From assembly GCA_046704525.1 (NCBI GenBank), contig JBJKRS010000090.1, forward strand, positions 1-8,530: 8,530 nucleotides of DNA. Direction: 5' to 3'. The DNA is from GCA-965745 sp046704525. GTDB lineage: Archaea > Thermoplasmatota > Thermoplasmata > Thermoplasmatales > Thermoplasmataceae. This document shows positions 1 to 6,291 of the stretch, one piece after another. The first letter of the stretch is position 1. Every line of letters starts with the position of its first letter. The position numbers and the translations under genes are program-made. Under the pieces are notes generated by a model. It searched no databases, was not told the origin of the DNA, and saw nothing but the letters and a program-made list of their open reading frames with translations.

Positions 1-143
1 TTGGTGATGTTGGGATTGCAGCATTGGGACTGACCGTATTCGGCTTCGTCCTTCTTCCATGCGGAATAGCATTTGTTGGAATGTATGTGCTTTCTGTCAG
101 AAGGGAGAAAAAGAGAAAGAGGCTGAGAGAATTGTCGGAGTAA
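1..143 (+). CDS. C-terminal end of an unidentified membrane protein (5'-truncated by window edge)
   Basis: The frame beginning at base 3 is open for 46 codons and ends at TAA 141-143; the start lies outside the window. The visible residues form one strongly hydrophobic stretch (about residues 4-31, including GLTVFGFVLLPCGIAFVGMY) followed by a very basic tail, RREKKRKRLRELSE. This is a last transmembrane helix with a positively charged, presumably cytoplasmic, C-terminus by the positive-inside rule. The gene converges on glnA, with 5 bp between the two stop codons. Too little is visible to name a family. It is unlikely to be a shadow of glnA, because almost all of it lies beyond the glnA stop and its composition is typical of a membrane segment. 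Confidence 0.6.
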   Translation, partial: GDVGIAALGLTVFGFVLLPCGIAFVGMYVLSVRREKKRKRLRELSE

Positions 144-148
144 AAAAA
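142..148 (-). terminator. Oligo-T terminator after glnA
   Basis: On the - strand the glnA TGA stop (151-149) is followed directly by seven T residues and then a pyrimidine-rich tract (TCTTTCTCTTTTTCTCCC). Archaeal RNA polymerase commonly terminates at such runs without needing a hairpin. The run overlaps the stop codon of the convergent gene. Confidence 0.5.
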
Positions 149-1483
149 TCAGAGTATGGGAAGGTACCTGTTGATCTCCCATTCTGTCACATGAGACCTA
201 AAGGCGTCCCACTCTCTCTGCTTCACTGTTATGAAATTGTTGAATATGTGCTCTCCCAGTATGTCCTTCATCAGGCGGCTGTTCCTGAAATGATGGAGGG
301 CCTCCCCAAGGCTCTCAGGCATCGAGTCGATCTTGTGGGTCTCCCGTTCCTTCTTGCCCATGTGGAAAATATCCTTTTCCACCGGATCAGGAGGGTCAAG
401 CTTCCTCTCTATACCGTCTAGCCCCATTCCAAGCATTATTGCAAACTGGAGGTACGGATTTCCGGCAGAATCAGGGCACCGGAGCTCCATTCTTTTCCTC
501 ATTCCGACGCCGGCCGGTACTCTTACCAGTGCGGTTCTGTTCTTGTTTGCCCATGAAATGTAGACCGGCGCCTCATAACCGGGAATGAGCCTCTTGTAGG
601 AATTCACCCAAGACGCCAGAATTGCCGATCCCTGTGTGATGTTCTCCAGGATGCCTCCAAGGTAGTGCATTCCAAGTTCACTTATGCCGTATTTCTCCTT
701 TTCCTCATAGAAAAGGTTTGAAGTCTCGTCCATGTTCATAATGCTCTGGTGAACGTGCATCCCTGAGCCGTTCACTCCATTGATTGGTTTCGGCATGAAT
801 GTGGCATACATTCCGTGCTTCTGGGCCACGTTCTTTATGATGTTCTTGAGCATTGCAACCCTGTCTGCCATCACTATTGCACGCGAATATCTCAGGTCTA
901 TTTCATGCTGGCCGTATGCTACCTCATGGTGAGCCGCTTCAGGCTGGTAGCCCATATTGTGGAGCTGCATCAGTATGGCCTGTCTTATCTCGTTGGCGGC
1001 GTCTAGAGGAGTGTTGTCGAAATAACCGCCATAATCGCCCGGCATTGTGGTGGGGTTCCCCTTTTCGTCCCTCCTGAATACAAAGAATTCAAACTCGGGC
1101 CCGACAAAGAAGTCCATCTTCTTCTTGTGCAGCCTCTCCACCACGCTTTCAAGAACATACCGTGGATCACCGCTGAACCTCGTTCCGTCGGAATTCTGGA
1201 TCCTGCAGATGTACCTCGCTGTCCTTGCTATGCCGTTCCCGTCAGGAAGGACTGTGTAAGTGGCAAGGTCCGGCATTGCCCTCATGTCAGACTCTTCAAT
1301 TTGTGCATATCCAGCTACTGAACTGCCATCGAAAACGACCCCCTCAGACAGGGCGCTTTCAAAGCGGTTCTTTGGCACGGTGACAGTCTTCACAGCACCA
1401 AGTATGTCAGTAAACTGTAACTGTAAAAAACCTACATTGTCCTTTTCCAGTTGTTTGAGCGCAGATGATACATCTTCATCCAT
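149..1483 (-). CDS. glnA: Glutamine synthetase, type I (alpha-like)
   Basis: Makes glutamine from glutamate, ammonia and ATP in the cytosol, the main ammonium-assimilation step; GSI enzymes are dodecamers. The 444-aa length matches GSI-alpha. An N-terminal beta-grasp domain (about 1-105, with FDGSSVAGYAQIEESDM at 51-67) is followed by the catalytic barrel: GPEFEFF 128-134 (metal-binding E130, E132), HHEVAYGQHEID 185-196 (E187, E194), NGSGMHVHQS 238-247 (H243), NSYKRLIPGYEAP 294-306, NRTALVRVP 315-323 and RMELRCPDSAGNPY 331-344. The NLYDLP-type adenylylation site of GSI-beta is absent; that region reads DIFHMGKKERE, so adenylylation control is not expected. The ATG at 1483 is chosen because the protein aligns from its start and a TATA-like box lies about 27 bp upstream. 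No GlnB or regulator gene is adjacent. Confidence 0.97.
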   Translation of the reverse strand: MDEDVSSALKQLEKDNVGFLQLQFTDILGAVKTVTVPKNRFESALSEGVVFDGSSVAGYAQIEESDMRAMPDLATYTVLPDGNGIARTARYICRIQNSDGTRFSGDPRYVLESVVERLHKKKMDFFVGPEFEFFVFRRDEKGNPTTMPGDYGGYFDNTPLDAANEIRQAILMQLHNMGYQPEAAHHEVAYGQHEIDLRYSRAIVMADRVAMLKNIIKNVAQKHGMYATFMPKPINGVNGSGMHVHQSIMNMDETSNLFYEEKEKYGISELGMHYLGGILENITQGSAILASWVNSYKRLIPGYEAPVYISWANKNRTALVRVPAGVGMRKRMELRCPDSAGNPYLQFAIMLGMGLDGIERKLDPPDPVEKDIFHMGKKERETHKIDSMPESLGEALHHFRNSRLMKDILGEHIFNNFITVKQREWDAFRSHVTEWEINRYLPIL

Positions 1484-1505
1484 GCAACAGATGAGCGCCC
1501 CTCGG

Positions 1506-1516
1506 AATAAAATACT
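1506..1516 (-). promoter_or_regulatory. Probable TATA box of glnA
   Basis: The - strand reads AGTATTTTATT here, centred about 27 bp before the glnA ATG. That spacing predicts transcription starting at or within a few bases of the start codon, i.e. an essentially leaderless mRNA. No Shine-Dalgarno sequence is seen in the 20 bases before the ATG. Confidence 0.5.
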
Positions 1517-1647
1517 TTACTCGCGCTCCCTGATAACTTTGCAGTATAATCTGGCCATGAACAAAATGCATGAAAAATTTCGGAAATCGATGCGGAACCA
1601 AAAAATTACCCTGCCAGGAGTGCAGAGTTACATACATTTAAACCTGC

Positions 1648-1654
1648 AAAAAAA
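1648..1654 (-). terminator. Oligo-T run after the 18-aa micro-ORF
   Basis: Seven T residues on the - strand directly follow the TAA of the micro-ORF. Just before them the transcript could form a weak hairpin (AAGCGC paired with GCAGCTT, one bulge, 9-nt loop). Together these resemble a terminator. Confidence 0.3.
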
Positions 1655-1711
1655 TTACTTAAGCTGCGTGAACAATGCGCTTGTACTCATAACTGAAATA
1701 CCCCATTTCAT
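1655..1711 (-). CDS. Candidate 18-aa micro-ORF (or small RNA unit)
   Basis: The - strand ATG at 1711 opens an 18-codon frame (MKWGISVMSTSALFTQLK) ending in TAA at 1657-1655. GAGGA at 1720-1716 sits four bases before the ATG, a good Shine-Dalgarno match and rare in this window. A TATA-like AATTTTTAA (1755-1747) lies about 40 bp upstream, and the stop runs straight into seven T residues. The ordered promoter, ribosome site, frame and terminator could be a micropeptide gene or a small RNA. There is no family match and so short a frame could arise by chance. Confidence 0.2.
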   Translation of the reverse strand: MKWGISVMSTSALFTQLK

Positions 1712-1746
1712 TGCTTCCTCTTCGTGGAAAAGGAATCTGTGAAGCA

Positions 1747-1755
1747 TTAAAAATT
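1747..1755 (-). promoter_or_regulatory. TATA-like box facing the 18-aa micro-ORF
   Basis: The - strand reads AATTTTTAA, predicting a start near 1725, just upstream of the GAGGA site at 1720-1716. The position where TFB would bind (its BRE) falls inside the neighbouring 19-bp palindrome. Confidence 0.25.
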
Positions 1756-1757
1756 AT

Positions 1758-1776
1758 CACCTACATAATGTAGGTG
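1758..1776. repeat. Perfect 19-bp palindrome, candidate operator
   Basis: CACCTACATAATGTAGGTG is a perfect inverted repeat of 9-bp arms around one central A. It lies between a - strand TATA-like box (1747-1755) and a + strand TATA box (1793-1800), the usual place for a dimeric transcription-factor site controlling two divergent promoters. A related sequence (ACATATGTAGGTACAG, 3298-3313) overlaps the start of the TPR gene. The binding protein is unknown. Confidence 0.5.
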
Positions 1777-1792
1777 TACAGCCTGTGTAACC

Positions 1793-1800
1793 ATATAAAG
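1793..1800 (+). promoter_or_regulatory. TATA box of the 30-aa ORF
   Basis: The + strand reads ATATAAAG, a good archaeal TATA box, 16 bp beyond the palindrome. It predicts a start near 1822, leaving a leader of roughly 35-40 nt before the ATG at 1860 with room for the GGGATGAT ribosome-site match at 1848-1855. Confidence 0.4.
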
Positions 1801-1859
1801 AACCCATTGAGTGTCACGCAAGAAACATTAGTCCGGAACAGGTCTGTGGGATGATAGCT

Positions 1860-1952
1860 ATGAGTGGAAAACTGAAAATGATAGAAGAGATCGAAATACC
1901 CAAGCAGAAGCTGAAGTTCGTCATGACTGGCGGTTCCTACTGCGTGGATTAA
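1860..1952 (+). CDS. Candidate 30-aa short peptide gene of unknown function
   Basis: The ATG at 1860 opens a 30-codon frame ending in TAA at 1950-1952. It begins MSGKLKMIEEIEIPKQ and ends KLKFVMTGGSYCVD; an in-frame ATG at 1851 would add MIA. GGGATGAT (1848-1855) resembles a Shine-Dalgarno site at a workable distance, a TATA box lies at 1793-1800 and a T6 run at 1981-1986. The peptide is soluble and charged, has no signal sequence, and carries one Cys third from the end. The I-E-E-I-E-I stretch and the Cys near the C-terminus are loosely reminiscent of mycofactocin-type precursors, but no radical-SAM or other maturation gene is in the window, so that comparison is only suggestive. It could also be the remnant of a longer gene. 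Confidence 0.35.
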   Translation: MSGKLKMIEEIEIPKQKLKFVMTGGSYCVD

Positions 1953-1980
1953 ATCTTTAAAATACCCTCAACAATTCTTG

Positions 1981-1986
1981 TTTTTT
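1981..1986 (+). terminator. Oligo-T run after the 30-aa ORF
   Basis: Six T residues on the + strand lie 28 bp past the TAA of the short ORF and end just before the convergent stop codon of the TPR gene. Confidence 0.3.
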
Positions 1987-1987
1987 G

Positions 1988-3301
1988 TTATAAAATTCCT
2001 TCTTCATTGAGACTTTCTTCAAACATATCTTTGAAATCGTTATCCAAGAGCTTTTTCCTGAGGTCTTTGATCATTCCGTCCACTTCCTTCTTGCTGTAGG
2101 AATAGGTCTTCATGGTCCTTATGAAGTAGGAGAACCCGTCAACGATCCCACGCTTGTTCTTCTTGATCTCGAAGTTCCTTTCCATTCTCTCAAGGTGTTC
2201 CCTGGCAGACTCGACGTCCTTCATGGCAAGGAAGTATGAAGCAAGCAGGTCCTGGCAGGCGCCCACGGAATTTGTGTCGAAGTTCTTCCTGAAGTACTCG
2301 TGCGCTTGTACAATATACTCATAGGCCTCCCCTGGCCTCTTGGTTAGAACATAGATCCTTGCAATGTTCAGGCCGGACATGTGGAGTATGCGCTTGTTTC
2401 CAACCTCTTTGGCGAGCTCGTGTGCCTCGACAATACTCTCGATTGCCTCATCGATTCTTCCAAGGCTGAGCAGGACAGTGGATTCATTGACGTAGCAATA
2501 CTGAAGCTTGTGCCTGTCGTTGACAGACTCAAAGAAGGATATGGCCTCATGGTTCATCTTGAAGAATACGCCAAGATCTCCCATATTGGCGTAAGTGAAG
2601 GCCTCGTTGAGCTTCACCTGGTTTATGCCTGTTTCGTCCCCCACTTCCTTGAAGAGCAGGAATGCCTTCTCGAAGTTCTCGATAGAGTCGTTGAATTTCT
2701 GCCTGTAACCATTGACAGACCCGAGGCCCATGTGCCCCTTGGCCACAGTCTCCAGGTCATTGCACTGACCACCGTACATGACGGATTTCTCAAAATGGTT
2801 CTGTGCAAAATCTATATCCTGCCTGTAAAGGTTGATTGCACCATAAATATCGTGGGCCCGCCCCAGGATTCTGGGGTCATGATGCTCATTGCCCAGTGTG
2901 ATCAGGTCAGATCCCAGGTCAATGGCACGAGTGTAGTTCCCCGACTTCAGGTAGTAGTCTGCCAGCTCGAGCATTACATCGGCAACATTGGGCCCGTCAG
3001 TAAGGTATGCTTCAAGGTACTTCTTGATGTGGTCTATTAGTTCGCCAATTCCCTCTTTCTGGTCTACTTCAAGCCCCCTTTCAAAAACGTCAAGCCCAAG
3101 CTGAGTTGGCTTGAGGGAAAGGACCTCGGACTCCTCGTATGAAATGTATATCCAGTCCAGGTCACGAAGGAACTGGAGTATGGTCATGGATTTTGACTCG
3201 CCGTACGAATTGAATCCAAGGCCTGCAAGCTTCTCATACTCGCCCTCCGGTATGAGCAGCTTGGCCAGTTCTACAGTCCCTGGCGGGGCGGTAACATACA
3301 T
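1988..3301 (-). CDS. TPR-repeat protein with a winged-helix-like N-terminal domain
   Basis: A 437-aa soluble protein. Residues about 1-80 look like a winged helix: a helix around MTILQFLRDL (39-48), a beta-wing pair WIYIS...VLSLKPT (50-66), and a closing helix QLGLDVFERGLEV (67-79) resembling the 'LT..G..v...gl' end of many wHTH domains. From about 105 to 378 there are roughly seven helical pairs with TPR spacing, for example DVMLELADYYLKSGNYTRAI (108-127), KGHMGLGSVNGYRQKFNDSI (188-207), ESTVLLSLGRIDEAIESIVE (273-292) and NIARIYVLTKRPGEAYEYI (312-330). The C-terminal 60 residues are charged and helical. TPR superhelices bind peptides or partner proteins, so a DNA-binding regulator with a TPR sensor is a reasonable inference; a scaffold role is equally possible. 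It lies 74 bp downstream of aconitase on the same strand. The start at 3301 is the first possible Met and fits a TATA-like box about 30 bp upstream. Confidence 0.8.
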   Translation of the reverse strand: MYVTAPPGTVELAKLLIPEGEYEKLAGLGFNSYGESKSMTILQFLRDLDWIYISYEESEVLSLKPTQLGLDVFERGLEVDQKEGIGELIDHIKKYLEAYLTDGPNVADVMLELADYYLKSGNYTRAIDLGSDLITLGNEHHDPRILGRAHDIYGAINLYRQDIDFAQNHFEKSVMYGGQCNDLETVAKGHMGLGSVNGYRQKFNDSIENFEKAFLLFKEVGDETGINQVKLNEAFTYANMGDLGVFFKMNHEAISFFESVNDRHKLQYCYVNESTVLLSLGRIDEAIESIVEAHELAKEVGNKRILHMSGLNIARIYVLTKRPGEAYEYIVQAHEYFRKNFDTNSVGACQDLLASYFLAMKDVESAREHLERMERNFEIKKNKRGIVDGFSYFIRTMKTYSYSKKEVDGMIKDLRKKLLDNDFKDMFEESLNEEGIL

Positions 3302-3313
3302 ATGTAGGTACAG
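3297..3313. repeat. Palindromic motif over the TPR gene start
   Basis: TACATATGTA (3297-3306) is a perfect 10-bp palindrome covering the TPR start codon. With the following GGTACAG it repeats much of the 1763-1781 sequence (ACAT-ATGTAGGT--ACAG shared, with small spacing differences). This could be an autoregulatory site. The 10-bp core alone would be weak evidence. Confidence 0.3.
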
Positions 3314-3327
3314 TAAATATAGTGGTT

Positions 3328-3335
3328 GTTTAAAT
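3328..3335 (-). promoter_or_regulatory. Probable TATA box of the TPR gene
   Basis: The - strand reads ATTTAAAC, centred about 30 bp before the ATG at 3301, predicting a nearly leaderless transcript. A second AT-rich string (ACTATATTTA, 3323-3314) is closer than usual. Readthrough from aconitase is also possible, since no T-run terminator is visible in the 74-bp gap. Confidence 0.35.
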
Positions 3336-3375
3336 GGTTAAGCTTGATATTTCGTATTTCGCAGCCTTTGCGGAA

Positions 3376-6075
3376 TCAGCTTCCAATTATCTTCCTGAGA
3401 ACATACTGAAGGATGCCACCGCTCCTGAAGTACTCAACTTCAATGGGAGTATCCAGCCTGATGTCCAGCTTCACGGACTTGCTGCTCCCGCCTTTGGCTG
3501 TATACATCAGCTCGGCCTCCGCACCAGGCTCCAGTTTTCCGGTTATCCTGATTGTGTAGCCTTTGTTCTCGTCAGAGTCCAGCTTTCCAAATCCCTGTCC
3601 TTCCTTGAACTGCAGTGGAAGCACTCCCATTCCAATCAGGTTGCTCCTGTGTATTCTCTCGTACCCCTTGGCGACGACTGCCTGTACTCCGAGAAGGAGT
3701 GTGCCCTTCGCTGCCCAGTCCCTTGAGCTGCCTGTCCCGTATTCTATTCCGGCAAATACCACGAGCCTGGAGCCATCCTCACCGTACTTCATCGCGGCGT
3801 CATAGACGCTCATTTCTTCACCGTCAGGAAGGTGTCTTGTGAAACCGCCCTCCTTGTCGACCATAGTGTTCTTTATCCTGTTGTTTCCGAAGGTGCCCCT
3901 CATCATTACCTCGTGGTTGCCCCTGCGCGAGCCGAAGGAGTTGAAGTCCTTGGGATCGACTCCGTGCTCCATGAGGTACTTCCCAGCTGGGCTTGCCGTG
4001 GAAATTGCACCCGCAGGCGAGATGTGGTCGGTAGTGACGGAGTCGCCCAGGATCAGAAGCGGCTTGGCGTCCTTGATCTCTGTCAATTCCACGAATTTGT
4101 CAGGGGAGAACCCGTCAAAGAATGGCGGGTTCCTTATGTAAGTGCTTGAGTCGTCCCAGTCATAGGTTACTCCGCTGGGGGCCTTGAGATCGGTCCACTT
4201 CTTGTTGTACGAGTCAAGATCTCCGTATTTTTCCCTGTACATCTGCACATTTATCGAGTTGTTAACGACCTTTGATATGTCCTCGTCGGATGGCCAGATG
4301 TCCTTCAGGTAAACCTCTTTCCCTTCACTGTCTGTTCCTAGGGGTTCCTTCTCCAGATTCCTGGCAACACTCCCTGCCAGTGCGAACGCCACCACAAGCG
4401 GCGGAGACATCAGGTAATTTGCCCTGACATTCCTGTGTATCCTTGCCTCGAAGTTCCTGTTTCCGGACAGAACCGCCGCAGCGCTGAGCTGGTTGTCCAC
4501 TATCGCCTTCTCGATGTTTTCATCAAGAGGGCCACTGTTGCCTATGCATGTAGTGCATCCGTACCCGACCAGATAGAAGCCCAGTTGATCCAGGTATTTC
4601 TGAAGGCCTGATTTCGCCAGATAATCCGAAACAACCCGTGAGCCGGGTGCCAGGCTCGTCTTGACCTTGGGGTTGACCTTCAGGCCCTTTTCCACCGCAT
4701 TTTTAGCGAGAAGTCCCGCAGCCACCATGACCTGTGGGTTGCTTGTGTTTGTGCAGCTGGTTATTGCTGCTATAACGACATCTCCATCTGAGATTGTCGT
4801 GTCTTCACCTTTTACGCTTACAGGAGAGCTTCTGAGTGAGACGCTTCCGCTCCTGCCTCCATTGTCCATCATCTGGAGCTCCTGCGAGCCTTCAAGGAAA
4901 TTGAGGAAGCTGTCTCCGATGCTGTGCATCGCAACTTTCTGGTTTGGAAGCTTGGGTCCTGCAACAGTGGGTGTCACCGAGCTCAGATCAAGATCTATAA
5001 CCTGGCTGTAATCCAGACTTTTTGGAGAGCCAAAAAGATTCTGGGCCTTCAGGTATTTTTCCACAAGCTCAACCTGTTCATCGCTTCTCCCAGTTGTCCT
5101 GAGGTACTTGAGCGTCTCGTCGTCCACTGGGAAAAGGGCAAGTGTGGCACCATATTCCGGGCACATGTTTGACAGGGTTGCCCTGTCAGGCAGAGGGAGA
5201 TTTGACACGCCCTCACCATAGAATTCAACGAATTTCCCGACTACCTTGTTTCTTCTCAGCAATTCGGTCAGGGTAAGTACCAGATCCGTGGCCGTAACTC
5301 CGGGTTTCAGCTTTCCGTGAAGGTTGACTCCCACGACTTCAGGCGTGAGGATCGTTACAGGCTGATCGAGCATGGCAGCCTCGGCTTCTATGCCACCGAC
5401 TCCCCAGCCTACAATACCAAGCCCATTTATCATGGTCGTGTGGGAATCCGTACCAACAAGTGTATCAGGGAAGGCATATGTTTCTCCGTCCTTCTCTGCA
5501 CTCATCACCACTTTTCCAAGGTACTCGAGGTTTACCTGATGCACAATGCCCACAGAAGGTGGAACGATCCTCAGGTTTTCGAATGAGTTCTGTGCCCACT
5601 TGAGGAAGAGATATCTCTCCTTGTTCCTCTCGAACTCCTTCTCTGTGTTCATCTCTATGGCGGTTGGGGTACCGAAGAAATCCACCTGCACTGAATGGTC
5701 TATAACGAGGTCCACGGGGACCTGGGGCTGTATGATTGAGGGGTCCTTTCCGAGTTTCTTTGCAGAATCCCTGAGGGCAGCCAGATCCACAACGGCCGGA
5801 ACTCCGGTGAAATCCTGCATAACCACCCTGGATACCTTGAATGGTATCTCTTCCTTTCCCGGGTTCTTGGAGTTCCAGTTGAGAAGGTTTTCAACATCCT
5901 TCTCCCTGACAGCCTTGCCGTCCATGTTTCTGATAAGGGATTCTAGTACGATCCTGATTGAGCGTGGAAGCCGGGATATCTTGTAACCTTTCCTTTCAAG
6001 TTCTGGCAGTGAGTAATAACTGTATTTCTTTCCTGCAACTTCAATATTCTTGGTAATTCTCAGATCGCCGGGCAT
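3376..6075 (-). CDS. acnA: Aconitate hydratase (AcnA/IRP type)
   Basis: Interconverts citrate and isocitrate through cis-aconitate in the citric acid cycle, using a [4Fe-4S] cluster in the cytosol. At 899 aa it is the usual AcnA length. The cluster ligands are intact: C441 in ITSCTNTSNP and C507 and C510 in GCTTCIGNSGPL. Other family motifs are IVHQVNLEYL (177-186), LVGTDSHTTMINGLG (206-220), ILGDSVTTDHISPAGAI (675-691), NSFGSRRGNHEVMMRGTFGN (712-731) and GIEYGTGSSRDWAAKG (776-791). The last two lie in the swivelling domain 4, in the N-to-C order of AcnA rather than AcnB. The start MPGDLRITKN fits a TATA-like element about 25 bp upstream. It is transcribed divergently from the nickel permease. 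Its cluster is of a kind readily damaged by superoxide, which makes the nearby SOD cassette notable, though co-regulation is not shown. Confidence 0.97.
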   Translation of the reverse strand: MPGDLRITKNIEVAGKKYSYYSLPELERKGYKISRLPRSIRIVLESLIRNMDGKAVREKDVENLLNWNSKNPGKEEIPFKVSRVVMQDFTGVPAVVDLAALRDSAKKLGKDPSIIQPQVPVDLVIDHSVQVDFFGTPTAIEMNTEKEFERNKERYLFLKWAQNSFENLRIVPPSVGIVHQVNLEYLGKVVMSAEKDGETYAFPDTLVGTDSHTTMINGLGIVGWGVGGIEAEAAMLDQPVTILTPEVVGVNLHGKLKPGVTATDLVLTLTELLRRNKVVGKFVEFYGEGVSNLPLPDRATLSNMCPEYGATLALFPVDDETLKYLRTTGRSDEQVELVEKYLKAQNLFGSPKSLDYSQVIDLDLSSVTPTVAGPKLPNQKVAMHSIGDSFLNFLEGSQELQMMDNGGRSGSVSLRSSPVSVKGEDTTISDGDVVIAAITSCTNTSNPQVMVAAGLLAKNAVEKGLKVNPKVKTSLAPGSRVVSDYLAKSGLQKYLDQLGFYLVGYGCTTCIGNSGPLDENIEKAIVDNQLSAAAVLSGNRNFEARIHRNVRANYLMSPPLVVAFALAGSVARNLEKEPLGTDSEGKEVYLKDIWPSDEDISKVVNNSINVQMYREKYGDLDSYNKKWTDLKAPSGVTYDWDDSSTYIRNPPFFDGFSPDKFVELTEIKDAKPLLILGDSVTTDHISPAGAISTASPAGKYLMEHGVDPKDFNSFGSRRGNHEVMMRGTFGNNRIKNTMVDKEGGFTRHLPDGEEMSVYDAAMKYGEDGSRLVVFAGIEYGTGSSRDWAAKGTLLLGVQAVVAKGYERIHRSNLIGMGVLPLQFKEGQGFGKLDSDENKGYTIRITGKLEPGAEAELMYTAKGGSSKSVKLDIRLDTPIEVEYFRSGGILQYVLRKIIGS

Positions 6076-6094
6076 GGCAGTGAATTGGCCTAGG

Positions 6095-6104
6095 ACTAAT
6101 TAGT
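6095..6104 (-). promoter_or_regulatory. Possible TATA element of aconitase
   Basis: ACTAATTAGT is a perfect palindrome centred about 25 bp before the aconitase ATG, so it could serve as the TATA box of a leaderless mRNA. The match to the TATA consensus is only fair. A better string (ATTATATGTAATG, 6165-6153 on the - strand) would give a longer leader. Confidence 0.3.
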
Positions 6105-6127
6105 GTTTCCATGTTCGGTGAAAACCC

Positions 6128-6151
6128 TTGCTTGACCGTGTTTGCAAGCAA
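6128..6151. repeat. 7-bp inverted repeat in the aconitase/nickel-permease promoter region
   Basis: TTGCTTG (6128-6134) and CAAGCAA (6145-6151) are perfect inverted arms 10 bp apart. They lie immediately upstream of the TATA-like TACATATAAT (6155-6164) on the + strand, where a regulator would act on the permease promoter, the aconitase promoter or both. No regulator can be assigned. Confidence 0.35.
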
Positions 6152-6154
6152 CAT

Positions 6155-6164
6155 TACATATAAT
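6155..6164 (+). promoter_or_regulatory. TATA-like box between aconitase and the nickel permease
   Basis: TACATATAAT predicts a + strand start near 6186, inside the ACGGGT/ACCCGT palindrome, and so a leader of about 105 nt for the permease. Read on the - strand it could instead serve aconitase. The strand is uncertain. Confidence 0.3.
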
Positions 6165-6178
6165 CCGGCAGGACATAA

Positions 6179-6192
6179 ACGGGTTCACCCGT
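6179..6192. repeat. Perfect 14-bp inverted repeat, candidate operator or leader hairpin
   Basis: ACGGGT-TC-ACCCGT is perfectly self-complementary and sits where transcription from the 6155-6164 box would begin. GTGTAACC follows and overlaps as a second imperfect repeat with GGTTCAC. It fits a repressor site or a short 5' hairpin in the permease mRNA. Confidence 0.35.
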
Positions 6193-6260
6193 GTAACCTG
6201 ACTATCCGGCATGCAATGAGTACCGTCGGCCAGTCTTCCCTTCTGGCTCTGCAGTTATCA

Positions 6261-6270
6261 AATTATGTAT
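6261..6270 (+). promoter_or_regulatory. Probable proximal TATA box of the nickel permease
   Basis: AATTATGTAT is centred about 27 bp before the ATG at 6292. This spacing argues for leaderless translation from 6292, and against the two upstream in-frame ATGs (6265, 6274), which would lie inside the promoter. Confidence 0.4.
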
Positions 6271-6291
6271 AGGATGTTGCATTGCGTAAAT

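Larger units (their letters stand above)
1484..1987. other. 504-bp intergenic region between glnA and the TPR gene
   Basis: There is no ordinary gene here. It holds the glnA promoter (about 1484-1516), a 61-codon + strand frame from an ATG at 1558 with no convincing promoter, a - strand micro-ORF (1655-1711) ending in a T7 run, a 19-bp palindrome (1758-1776), a + strand TATA box (1793-1800), and a + strand short ORF (1860-1952) ending near a T6 run (1981-1986). These are listed separately. The stretch 1517-1645 shows nothing else I can support. Confidence 0.6.

Noticed and set aside
1558..1742. 61-codon + strand frame from the ATG at 1558
   Set aside because: The only TATA-like string (1543-1550) is 12 bp away, too close; there is no ribosome site, and the residues look like random translation of AT-rich intergenic DNA.
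2381..3040. 219-codon + strand frame antisense to the TPR gene
   Set aside because: The opposite strand encodes a clear TPR protein with regular repeat spacing. The antisense translation has no recognisable motif and no promoter; it is a by-product of the TPR codon composition.
5546..5986. 146-codon + strand frame antisense to aconitase (and several shorter ones)
   Set aside because: It lies wholly inside a full-length, motif-complete aconitase and shows no family signature.
6216..6272. 18-codon frame in the permease leader as a regulatory leader peptide
   Set aside because: It has no ribosome site and no nickel- or amino-acid-rich run, and it overlaps the likely proximal promoter. Frames of this length are expected by chance.
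6265..6291. ATGs at 6265 and 6274 as starts of the nickel permease
   Set aside because: Both overlap or immediately follow the proximal TATA-like box, and the extra residues match no family feature. Not fully excluded if transcription begins at the 6155-6164 box.
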